Assembly (NCBI GenBank): GCA_948496895.1
Contig: CAOOJO010000098.1
Coordinates: 1 to 8,399 of the forward strand
Origin: an uncultured Acetatifactor sp.
Lineage (GTDB): Bacteria > Bacillota > Clostridia > Lachnospirales > Lachnospiraceae
DNA length: 8,399 nucleotides
Reading direction: 5' to 3'
Position 1 is the stretch's first letter, and every line of letters starts with the position of its first letter. Shown here piece by piece: positions 1 to 5,888 of the stretch. The translations under genes were made by a program, and so were the position numbers. The notes beneath the pieces were generated by a model. That model worked only from the letters and a program-made list of their open reading frames with translations, did not search any database and was not told the DNA's origin.

Positions 1-72
1 CCCTACGCCCTCAGCAATTCCCTGGGCTTTGGGGGGCACAATGCCAGTATCCTTTTGGGGAAATTGGAATAG
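1..72 (+). CDS. fabF: 3-oxoacyl-ACP synthase II, C-terminal end only (partial)
   Basis: This is the last 23 codons and the TAG stop of a gene that begins left of the window. The residues SNSLGFGGHNAS match the conserved glycine-rich C-terminal signature of FabF-type condensing enzymes (SNSFGFGG-x-N in well-known homologues), and the protein ends a few residues later in ILLGKLE, as FabF proteins do. FabF elongates acyl-ACP by decarboxylative condensation with malonyl-ACP in the cytosol. The stop lies 20 bases before fabZ, so the two are almost certainly cotranscribed. The catalytic Cys-His-His residues are outside the window. FabB or another KAS-type synthase cannot be fully excluded from this short piece, but the fab context favours FabF. 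Confidence 0.85.
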   Translation, partial: PYALSNSLGFGGHNASILLGKLE

Positions 73-92
73 CAGAGAAAGGAAATCACGTC

Positions 93-527
93 ATGTCATT
101 GTATACCGCAAAGGAAATCATGAAAATCATACCCCACCGCTATCCCTTTTTGCTGATAGATACCATTGAAGAGCTGGAAAAGGGCAGCCGGGCGGTGGGG
201 CGCAAGTGCGTCAGCATGAACGAACCCTATTTCCAGGGACATTTCCCGGGAAACCCGGTGATGCCGGGGGTGCTGATCATAGAAGCGCTGGCCCAGACAG
301 GGGCAGTGGCCATGCTGTCCGCGGATGCGTGGAAGGGAAAGACGGCCTATTTCGCCGGGATAGACAGAGCGAAATTCCGCAGGAAGGTAGTCCCCGGGGA
401 TGTCCTGACCTTAGAGGCCAAAGTGGTCAAGTGCAAGGGGCCGATGGGCATCAGCGAGGCAGTGGCCACCGTGGACGGCAAGATAGTGGCCCAGGCCCAG
501 CTTACATTTGCGATTTCAGGGGATTGA
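93..527 (+). CDS. fabZ: 3-hydroxyacyl-ACP dehydratase FabZ
   Basis: This encodes 144 residues, the normal FabZ length. The single hot-dog fold domain carries the N-terminal HRYPFLLID signature (residues 15-23) and the catalytic region GHFPGNPVMPGVLIIEALAQ. His50 and Glu64 are the expected catalytic dyad of FabZ (Glu where FabA has Asp). It dehydrates 3-hydroxyacyl-ACP to trans-2-enoyl-ACP in each elongation cycle. The ATG at 93 is supported by AAAGGAAA at 78-85 and by the usual FabZ N-terminus. fabF lies 20 bases upstream. Downstream, 191 bases filled by a repeat element separate it from accDA. In many Firmicute clusters accB precedes fabZ and accC follows it; neither is present here. Confidence 0.96.
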   Translation: MSLYTAKEIMKIIPHRYPFLLIDTIEELEKGSRAVGRKCVSMNEPYFQGHFPGNPVMPGVLIIEALAQTGAVAMLSADAWKGKTAYFAGIDRAKFRRKVVPGDVLTLEAKVVKCKGPMGISEAVATVDGKIVAQAQLTFAISGD

Positions 528-539
528 GGAGAGCCATCG

Positions 540-701
540 CGAGTGACTTTGCCCTTCAGAGCCATCGCGCAGCGATTTAAATTGGAAAAGTCGCGAAGGC
601 GCACGAGAGGAATTTTCATACGTGCATTTTCGGATGAAAATTTCTCTCCCAGATGTGCGTCGAGTGACTTTGCCCCTTTAGAGCCATCGCGCAGCGATTT
701 T
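540..701 (+). repeat. Intercistronic structured repeat, copy 1 (fabZ-accDA gap)
   Basis: This gap is filled by a modular repeat. A module of about 40 nt begins CGAGTGACTTTGCCC and ends GCAGCGATTT. It occurs at 540-578 and again at 661-700, with one indel and one substitution between them. Between the two lies a long inverted repeat (587-671). The central and right parts recur almost identically in the accDA-fabH gap (2600-2735): over about 113 aligned bases I count roughly nine differences, and the stretch 605-648 is identical. The element starts just after the fabZ stop and ends at the accDA ribosome binding site. No transposase or clear target duplication is visible. It could be a non-autonomous mobile element or a transcribed regulatory or mRNA-processing structure. 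Confidence 0.85.
587..671 (+). repeat. Long imperfect inverted repeat (hairpin), copy 1
   Basis: The arms GAGAGGAATTTTCAT (605-619) and ATGAAAATTTCTCTC (634-648) pair over 15 positions with a single G-T wobble, closing a 14-nt loop. The helix continues outward after a six-base right-hand bulge as CGCAC (600-604) with GTGCG (655-659), then AAAGTC (587-592) with GACTTT (666-671). There is no T-tract at its 3' side, so it is not a standard terminator. The same arms can form an alternative pair of small hairpins: GCACG 601-605 with CGTGC 621-625, and ATTTTC 626-631 with GAAAAT 636-641. Confidence 0.85.
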
Positions 702-718
702 ATATTAGGAGAGATAGA

Positions 719-2584
719 ATGAGCGGACTGTTTAAAAGGAAAGCATCCGAAAAAGAGAAGGAGCTATGGAAAAAGCGCGTGACGTTTTTCGCCAGGCAGC
801 AAAATCCGGGAGAGGGTTCGGGCAGCCTCTGGGCGGACAGCCCGCAGGGAACCGACAGGGACAAGGCGCGCAGGGCGGCGGAAGGCCCTGCCGCGGACGC
901 GAAAGGGACGAGGGCGGACGCGAATCCCCGCCCTCAGGAAAAGGAAGACTACATGATTCGCTGTCCGAAATGCGGAAAAATGGTGAACCGGGACAGAGTG
1001 GCGAAGCGCAAATACATCTGCTACGAGTGCCAGGGATACTTCCGGGTCAGGACGAACAACCGCATCCGCATGGTGGCAGACCCCCATACCTTTGTACCCT
1101 GGTTTTGTGACATGCCTGTCAGAAATCCCCTCTCCTATGAGGGATACGAGGAAAAGCTCCAGGAGGCAAGGGAGAAGACCGGACTGGAGGAAGCCTTCAC
1201 GGTAGGGCAGTGCAAGGTCTTCGGTGAGGACATCGTGCTGGGCATCTGCGACTCCAGATTCCTGATGGCCAGCATGGGACATGTGGTGGGAGAGAAAATC
1301 ACCGCCGCCGTGGAACGTGCGGTGGAGCTTAGGCTGCCGGTGTTCTTCTTCTGCTGCTCCGGCGGAGCCAGAATGCAGGAGGGCATCATCTCCCTGATGC
1401 AGATGGCAAAGACCTCCGCGGCCATAAGGAAGCTGGACGAGGCGGGACTGCTGTACTGCACCATCCTCACGGATCCTACCATGGGCGGCGTCACGGCCAG
1501 CTTCGCCATGCTGGGGGACGTGATCATGGCGGAGCCCGGGGCTCTGATCGGTTTCGCGGGGCCCAGGGTCATCCGCCAGACCATAGGACAGGAGCTGCCG
1601 GAGGGCTTCCAGACAGCGGAATTCCTGGTGGAGCACGGCATCATAGACGGCATCGTGAGAAGGGAGAACCTGAAGAAGACCCTGTATTTCCTGGTGAAGT
1701 CCCACCAGGGCAGGGAGGGCCAGTACGCGGACTTCTCCGGGGGGAAGGAGTTCCATTTTGTGCTGAACGAAGTGCTGAGGGAGCAGACCTGGAACGTGAA
1801 GCCCGCGGGCGCCTGGGAGAAGGTGAAGGCCGTCCGCAGGCTGGAGCGGGCCAGTTCCTGTGACTACATGAGCTGTATCTTCGACTATTTCGTGGAAGCC
1901 CACGGAGACAGGAGCTTTCGGGACGACCCGGCCATCATCGGTGGCATCGGCTTTTTGGAGGGACAGCCGGTGACGGTGATCGCGGAGCACAAGGGCAAGG
2001 ACGGCAGGGAGTGCCAGTGGCGCAATTACGGCATGCCCATGCCCGAGGGCTACCGCAAGGCCCTGCGCCTGATGAAGCAGGCGGAGAAGTTCCACCGTCC
2101 CATCGTCAGCTTCATCAATACTGCCGGAGCCTACTGCGGCATTGAGGCGGAGGAGCGGGGACAGGGCGAGGCCATCGCCCGCTGCCTGCGGGAGATGTCC
2201 GCCCTGAAGGTGCCCGTGCTGTGCGTCTTCATCGGCGAGGGCGGCAGCGGCGGCGCCCTGGCTACGGCGGTGGGGAACGAGGTCTGGATGCTGGAGAACG
2301 CCACCTATTCCATCTTATCCCCCGAGGGCTTTGCCTCCATCCTCTGGAAGGATTCTTCCAGGGCCAGAGAGGCCAGCGAAATCATGCGCATCACGGCCCA
2401 GGACTTGAAGCTCCTGCACGTGGTGGACAAAATCATCCCGGAGTTCGGCGGGGCGGACAGTACTACAGCGGAGGCTATCGGAGGCTACCTGAAGGAGCAG
2501 ATCATGGACTTCCTGGCGCGCTTCCAGGGACTGTCCGGTGAGGAAATCGCCGCCCAGCGCTACGAAAGATTCCGTAAATATTGA
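719..2584 (+). CDS. accDA: Acetyl-CoA carboxyltransferase, fused beta (AccD) and alpha (AccA) subunits
   Basis: This encodes 621 residues, close to the sum of E. coli AccD and AccA. The enzyme transfers the carboxyl group from carboxybiotin-BCCP to acetyl-CoA, giving malonyl-CoA. The beta half has a four-cysteine zinc ribbon (Cys82, Cys85, Cys101, Cys104) and the crotonase-fold motifs SGGARMQEG (214-222), MGGVTASF (255-262) and AEPGALIGFAGPRVI (271-285). The alpha half begins near residue 365 (AWEKVKAVRR) and has HGDRSF, GMPMPEGYRKALRLMK, EERGQGEAIAR, IGEGGSGGA and SPEGFASILWKD. The join is short: the N-terminal helical part of a free AccA is largely missing. INTAGAYCG (466-474) replaces the more common IDTPGAYPG; streptococcal AccA has a similar INTAGAYPG. 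Residues 27-75 are a charged, Gly/Ala/Arg-rich low-complexity stretch before the zinc ribbon. AGGAGAG at 707-713 supports the ATG at 719. A second in-frame ATG at 953 (Met79) also has a fair AAGGA upstream. Confidence 0.93.
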   Translation: MSGLFKRKASEKEKELWKKRVTFFARQQNPGEGSGSLWADSPQGTDRDKARRAAEGPAADAKGTRADANPRPQEKEDYMIRCPKCGKMVNRDRVAKRKYICYECQGYFRVRTNNRIRMVADPHTFVPWFCDMPVRNPLSYEGYEEKLQEAREKTGLEEAFTVGQCKVFGEDIVLGICDSRFLMASMGHVVGEKITAAVERAVELRLPVFFFCCSGGARMQEGIISLMQMAKTSAAIRKLDEAGLLYCTILTDPTMGGVTASFAMLGDVIMAEPGALIGFAGPRVIRQTIGQELPEGFQTAEFLVEHGIIDGIVRRENLKKTLYFLVKSHQGREGQYADFSGGKEFHFVLNEVLREQTWNVKPAGAWEKVKAVRRLERASSCDYMSCIFDYFVEAHGDRSFRDDPAIIGGIGFLEGQPVTVIAEHKGKDGRECQWRNYGMPMPEGYRKALRLMKQAEKFHRPIVSFINTAGAYCGIEAEERGQGEAIARCLREMSALKVPVLCVFIGEGGSGGALATAVGNEVWMLENATYSILSPEGFASILWKDSSRAREASEIMRITAQDLKLLHVVDKIIPEFGGADSTTAEAIGGYLKEQIMDFLARFQGLSGEEIAAQRYERFRKY

Positions 2585-2599
2585 TAAATGGAGATGGTT

Positions 2600-2735
2600 G
2601 TCGCGCAGCGACTTGCGGGCGAAGTCGCGAAGACGCACGAGAGGAATTTTCATACGTGCATTTTCGGATGAAAATTTCTCTCCCTAGTGTGCGTCGAGTG
2701 ACTTTGCTCCTTCAGAGCTGTCGCGCAGCGACTTT
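2600..2735 (+). repeat. Intercistronic structured repeat, copy 2 (accDA-fabH gap)
   Basis: This is the second copy of the element found at 540-701, in the same orientation relative to transcription and again between a stop codon and the next ribosome binding site. It has the long hairpin (2621-2704) followed by the 40-nt module (2695-2734). On the left only the small stem-loop GTCGCGCAGCGAC (2600-2612) remains; the same 13-mer recurs on the right at 2720-2732. In copy 1 the corresponding 13-mers (564-576 and 686-698) read ATCGCGCAGCGAT, so the outer pair changes from A-T to G-C with pairing kept. The likeness between copies continues into the ribosome binding site (TATATTAGGAGAGATA against TAAATAGGAGAAGATA). 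Confidence 0.85.
2621..2704 (+). repeat. Long imperfect inverted repeat (hairpin), copy 2
   Basis: The arms 2639-2653 and 2668-2682 are identical to those of copy 1, as is the 14-nt loop. Outside a six-base bulge, GACGCAC (2632-2638) pairs perfectly with GTGCGTC (2689-2695); copy 1 has GGCGCAC here, which still pairs through a G-T wobble. AAGTC (2622-2626) can pair with GACTT (2700-2704). The alternative small hairpins are also preserved: GCACG 2635-2639 with CGTGC 2655-2659, and ATTTTC 2660-2665 with GAAAAT 2670-2675. Confidence 0.85.
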
Positions 2736-2739
2736 AAAT

Positions 2740-2744
2740 AGGAG
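2740..2744 (+). promoter_or_regulatory. Ribosome binding site deciding the fabH start
   Basis: AGGAG lies seven bases before the ATG at 2752. The reading frame is open much further upstream, through the repeat element to 2581, and includes an ATG at 2668 inside the hairpin. Only the ATG at 2752 has both a good ribosome binding site and a FabH-like N-terminus (MSIHIMGTGSALP). Confidence 0.8.
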
Positions 2745-2751
2745 AAGATAT

Positions 2752-3717
2752 ATGTCGATTCACATTATGGGAACAGGAAGCGCCCTTCCAGGGCGCGTGG
2801 TAGAGAACAGGGAACTGGAGGGGATGGTGGACACCTCGGACGAATGGATACGGGAGCGCACCGGCATCGGCAGCAGACATGTCTCCACCGGGCAGACCGT
2901 GGCGGAGCTGGCGGCGGATGCCTGTCAGCGGGCGTTAGAGGATGCCGGGAAGCAGGCGGAGGAGGTGGAGCTCATCCTGGCGGCCACCTGCTCCCCGGAG
3001 GAGGCCGCGCCCTGCGTGGCCTGCCAGGTTCAGAGCAGGATTGGAGCCGGGAATGCCGTGGCATTTGACTTAAACGCGGCATGCGCCGGTTTTTTGTTCG
3101 CGCTGCACACCGCATGGGCCTATGTGGAGGCCGGCATCTACAGAAACGCTCTGGTGGTCGGCAGCGAGGTGCTTTCCAAGCTGGTGGACTGGGAGGACCG
3201 GAGCACCTGCATCCTCTTTGGGGACGGCGCGGGGGCAGTGTATGTGGAGAACTGCCAGGAGGGCGGTCTCTTAAGCTTCGTGCAGCACGCGGACGGAAAG
3301 AAGGGCGGCGTGCTCGGCGGAGGCGCCAGGCTGCTTTCCAATCCCTGGGCCGGGCAGCAGGAGTGCCAACCGTTCTTTCGGATGGACGGGCGGGAGGTCT
3401 TCTCCTTCGCGGTGCGCCAGGTGCCTCTGAATGTGGAGGAGGCCCTTGGAAAGGCAGGGCTGGGCATCCCGGATGTGGATCTGTTCGTGCTCCATCAGGC
3501 CAATCGGCGCATTATAGAGGGCATTGCGAAGCGGCTGGGGGCAGACCTTTCCCGCTTCCCCATGAACCTGGAGCGGGTGGGGAACACCTCCTCCGCGGCC
3601 ATTCCCCTCCTGCTGGACGAGCTGAACCGCCAGGGGCGCCTGAAGCGGGGGATGCGGCTGGTGCTGTCGGGCTTCGGCGCTGGACTCACCTGCGGGGCCT
3701 GCGTGATGGAATGGTAG
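2752..3717 (+). CDS. fabH: 3-oxoacyl-ACP synthase III FabH
   Basis: This encodes 321 residues, typical of FabH. The enzyme condenses an acyl-CoA primer with malonyl-ACP to start fatty acid synthesis in the cytosol. The thiolase-fold catalytic triad is complete: Cys111 in NAACAGF, His248 in LHQANRRI and Asn278 in GNTSSA. The N-terminal DTSDEWIRERTGI (27-39) and the C-terminal SGFGAGLTCGA are characteristic of the family. The start at 2752 is fixed by AGGAG at 2740-2744. In many Firmicute clusters fabH leads the fab operon; here it follows the carboxyltransferase and precedes the fabT-like regulator. Whether the primer is straight or branched cannot be told from the sequence alone. Confidence 0.96.
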   Translation: MSIHIMGTGSALPGRVVENRELEGMVDTSDEWIRERTGIGSRHVSTGQTVAELAADACQRALEDAGKQAEEVELILAATCSPEEAAPCVACQVQSRIGAGNAVAFDLNAACAGFLFALHTAWAYVEAGIYRNALVVGSEVLSKLVDWEDRSTCILFGDGAGAVYVENCQEGGLLSFVQHADGKKGGVLGGGARLLSNPWAGQQECQPFFRMDGREVFSFAVRQVPLNVEEALGKAGLGIPDVDLFVLHQANRRIIEGIAKRLGADLSRFPMNLERVGNTSSAAIPLLLDELNRQGRLKRGMRLVLSGFGAGLTCGACVMEW

Positions 3718-3738
3718 ACGATGTGGGGCAATTGCCTA

Positions 3739-3771
3739 TTGACTTTTTTCCCGAAATGGGTACATTATTAT
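3739..3771 (+). promoter_or_regulatory. Probable sigma-A type promoter for fabT-cls
   Basis: TTGACT at 3739-3744 is a near-consensus -35 box. An AT-rich run, TACATTATTATTATAT (3761-3776), supplies the -10 region. The best-spaced -10 choices are TACATT (16-base spacer) or CATTAT (18-base spacer); a TATTAT at 3766 would need an overlong 21-base spacer. The site lies in the 104-base gap between fabH and the MarR-type gene, in a notably AT-rich patch. No terminator separates fabH from this point, so readthrough from the fab genes is also likely. A small perfect palindrome, GGCAATTGCC (3727-3736), sits just before the -35 box. Confidence 0.5.
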
Positions 3772-3776
3772 TATAT

Positions 3777-3792
3777 GGCCTGCATGCGGGCC
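3777..3792 (+). promoter_or_regulatory. Candidate operator palindrome next to the fabT promoter
   Basis: GGCCTGCATGCGGGCC is a 16-base palindrome with one imperfect pair. It starts just downstream of the candidate -10 region, about where transcription would begin, and 30 bases before the MarR-type start codon. MarR family proteins often bind palindromes of this size and autoregulate. The sequence does not resemble the known streptococcal FabT box (TTTGA...TCAAA type), so the assignment is only positional. Confidence 0.3.
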
Positions 3793-3821
3793 CAGGGACT
3801 GGGGAGGATAGCGGGGGATAA

Positions 3822-4274
3822 ATGGTACAGAATACGAAGCGCTCCATAAACGAATTGCTGGTCAGCCTGTTCAACCATGTGATGGACATGGAAGCCAGGG
3901 CGGTGATTACGGAGGAGTACAGGGACATCACCAACAATGACATGCATATCATAGAGGCAATCGGCGTGGAGGAGCCCAGGAACATGTCCGACATAGCCCA
4001 CCGCCTGAACGTCACCGTGAGCACCCTGACCACCAATATGAACGGACTGGAGCGCAAGGGCTATATCAAGCGGGAGCGCAGCACGAAAGACAAACGAGTA
4101 GTACATGTCCTGCTGACAGATAAGGGGAGGAAGGCCTTCTACCACCACCGGGATTTCCACAAGAAGATGATCAGGGCGATCGTGAAGGATCTGAGCGGGG
4201 AGGAGATGGAGATTCTCTACCGTTGCCTGGTGAACCTGAACATCTTCCTGGAGGACGGAAACGGGGAAGCTTAA
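3822..4274 (+). CDS. fabT: MarR-family transcriptional regulator, FabT-like
   Basis: This encodes 150 residues with the all-helical MarR fold. The winged helix-turn-helix spans about 55-102: MSDIAHRLNVTVSTLTTNMN forms the HTH, and LERKGYIKRERSTKDKRVVHVLLTDKG the recognition end, beta-wing (Asp90, Lys91, Arg92) and helix start. The helices at both ends form the dimer interface. The wing region, the LTNLYQFLED-like C-terminus (LVNLNIFLED) and the FHK motif closely resemble streptococcal FabT, the acyl-ACP-responsive repressor of fab genes. With fabH directly upstream, a role in controlling membrane lipid synthesis is a reasonable inference. The start codon has a modest GGGGG at 3813-3817 and a better GGGGAGG (3801-3807) that is rather far away. 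A generic MarR regulator is the alternative. Confidence 0.8.
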   Translation: MVQNTKRSINELLVSLFNHVMDMEARAVITEEYRDITNNDMHIIEAIGVEEPRNMSDIAHRLNVTVSTLTTNMNGLERKGYIKRERSTKDKRVVHVLLTDKGRKAFYHHRDFHKKMIRAIVKDLSGEEMEILYRCLVNLNIFLEDGNGEA

Positions 4275-4314
4275 GGGAGGCATTCCATATACAGAAAAAG
4301 CGAGTGTGATTTTC

Positions 4315-5874
4315 ATGAACATGGGAGAAAAAGTCAATCAGGTGCTGGGAAAGCTCAAGACCGTCATCTATGGCAGGTTCGCCATGATTCTGCTGGGCTT
4401 TCTGGCGCAGCTTGTCCTGCTGACAGTGGGATATATCCTCCTGCGCAATTACAGCTATCTGTTCTACGGGCTTTTTCTGGCAATCAGCGCCATTGTGGTA
4501 ATCTATATCTACAATGCTCCCGGCAATCCGGACCTGAAGCTGTCCTGGATGCTGCCCATCGCCATATTTCCGGTTTTCGGGGCCATCTTTTACATGACCA
4601 TCGTCATGCAGCCGGGCACCACGGTTCTGTACGAGAGATTGACGGAGCTGTCGAAGCATACCAGGAAGTACGTGGTTCCCAGGAGCGATACCAGGGACAG
4701 GCTGCGGGCGGAGAGCCCCCACATGGGGCAGCTGGCCTACTATCTGGAGAAATACGACGACAGCCCTGTCTACGACAATACCCAGATGAAATACTATGCC
4801 CTGGGAGACAGCCAGTTCGTGGACATGGTGGAGGAGCTGAAAAAGGCGGAAGAATACATCTTCATGGAATTCTTCATCGTGTCCGGCGGGCAGATGCTGG
4901 GGACGATTCTGGACATCCTGAAGGAGAAGGCCAGGCAGGGCGTGGAGGTGCGCTTCATGTGCGACGGCACCAATGTGCTGTGGAACCTGCCCGAGTTCTT
5001 CCCCCAGATGCTGGAGGCGGAGGGGATACACTGCAAGATGTTCGCGCCGATCCGCCCCATCTTCTCCCCCCACTACAACAACCGGGACCACCGAAAGATT
5101 CTGGTCATTGACGGAAAGGTGGCCTTCACCGGCGGCATCAACCTGGCGGACGAATACATCAACCAAAAAGAGCGCTTCGGCCATTGGAAGGACGTAGGGG
5201 CCAAGATTTCGGGGGACGCGGTGGAGCGTTTCACATACATGTTCCTGGAGCTGTGGAACGCGGACGGGGAAGAGACGGAGGACTATGAAAAATACAGGCT
5301 CTCCCGGGAGGCTGCCTGCCCCAGCGACGGCTATGCCATTCCCTACAGCGTCTGCCCTCTGGGGCCGGAGCGTGTGGGGCAGATGGTGTATCTGGAGATC
5401 CTGAACACCGCCCATACCTATGTGCATATCATGACCCCCTATCTGATACCGGATTACCAGATGCTGACGGCTTTAAGCTACGCCGTGAAGCGGGGCGTGG
5501 AGGTGGTCATCATCATGCCCCACATCCCGGACAAGAAATACGCCTTCCTCCTGGCCAAGACCTATTACGACCAGCTGCTGGAGGCGGGGGTGCGGATCTG
5601 TGAATACGAGCCGGGCTTCGTCCACGCCAAGGTCTTCCTCTCGGACGATGTGAAGGCGGTGGTGGGCACGGTGAACCTTGACTACAGGAGCCTCTTCCAC
5701 CATTTCGAGTGCGGCGTGGTGCTGTATAGGAATTCCCAGATAGCGGTGATGGAGAGGGATTTCCAGGATACGCTGGAAAAATGTATGGAAATCAAAGAGG
5801 GGGATTACGGGAAGCTGCGGCTGCGGGACAGGGCAATTGGAAGGATCATGCGGCTGGTGGCGCCGCTGATGTGA
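4315..5874 (+). CDS. cls: Cardiolipin synthase (phospholipase D superfamily)
   Basis: From this ATG the protein has 519 residues. Three hydrophobic segments near the N-terminus (about 21-43, 46-66 and 78-98, the last containing IAIFPVFGAIFY) match the membrane anchor of Gram-positive Cls. Two HKD catalytic motifs follow: His259/Lys261/Asp266 in HRKILVIDG, followed by FTGGINLADEY, and His437/Lys439/Asp444 in HAKVFLSDD, followed by GTVNLDYRS. These catalyse transfer between two phosphatidylglycerol molecules to give cardiolipin and glycerol at the membrane. The start is uncertain: GTG at 4306, ATG at 4315 and ATG at 4321 are all in frame and none has a good ribosome binding site; AAGGGAGG at 4273-4280 is too far away. 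It follows fabT by 40 bases, is probably cotranscribed with it, and ends before an intrinsic terminator. A related PLD-type phosphatidyltransferase is less likely. Confidence 0.92.
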   Translation: MNMGEKVNQVLGKLKTVIYGRFAMILLGFLAQLVLLTVGYILLRNYSYLFYGLFLAISAIVVIYIYNAPGNPDLKLSWMLPIAIFPVFGAIFYMTIVMQPGTTVLYERLTELSKHTRKYVVPRSDTRDRLRAESPHMGQLAYYLEKYDDSPVYDNTQMKYYALGDSQFVDMVEELKKAEEYIFMEFFIVSGGQMLGTILDILKEKARQGVEVRFMCDGTNVLWNLPEFFPQMLEAEGIHCKMFAPIRPIFSPHYNNRDHRKILVIDGKVAFTGGINLADEYINQKERFGHWKDVGAKISGDAVERFTYMFLELWNADGEETEDYEKYRLSREAACPSDGYAIPYSVCPLGPERVGQMVYLEILNTAHTYVHIMTPYLIPDYQMLTALSYAVKRGVEVVIIMPHIPDKKYAFLLAKTYYDQLLEAGVRICEYEPGFVHAKVFLSDDVKAVVGTVNLDYRSLFHHFECGVVLYRNSQIAVMERDFQDTLEKCMEIKEGDYGKLRLRDRAIGRIMRLVAPLM

Positions 5875-5888
5875 TATTTTCGCAAGAG

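Noticed and set aside
634..681. A 15-codon + strand frame (MKISLPDVRRVTLPL) inside repeat copy 1, possible leader peptide
   Set aside because: No ribosome binding site precedes it, and in copy 2 the stop is lost so the frame runs into fabH. It is not conserved as a peptide.
540..701. CRISPR array
   Set aside because: The repeats are few, unequally spaced and separated by a hairpin rather than by unique spacers of constant length; no cas genes are present.
686..701. Intrinsic terminator formed by the small stem-loop followed by TTTT before accDA
   Set aside because: The stem has only five pairs and the T-run is four long and then broken. The ribosome binding site follows at once, so full termination is unlikely, although a weak pause cannot be excluded.
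764..2095. Long open frame antisense to accDA
   Set aside because: This is a G+C-rich codon shadow of a well-supported gene, with no recognisable domain. The same applies to the antisense frames at 4171-5427 and 6052-7167.
347..2653. Two minus-strand frames (347-619 and 2315-2653) beginning with the same MKIPLVRLRDF peptide
   Set aside because: The shared start is the reverse strand of the two repeat copies. The frames then run antisense through fabZ and accDA, have unrelated continuations and lack a ribosome binding site.
2581..2751. In-frame upstream extension of fabH through the repeat (57 codons, including an ATG at 2668)
   Set aside because: The extra residues come from the repeat element, the ATG at 2668 has no ribosome binding site, and FabH proteins start at the position given by 2752, which has AGGAG seven bases upstream.
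3727..3749. Terminator after fabH (GGCAATTGCC followed by a T-run)
   Set aside because: The palindrome has no room for a loop, so the hairpin would be weak, and the T-run is separated from it by TATTGAC, which reads better as part of a promoter.
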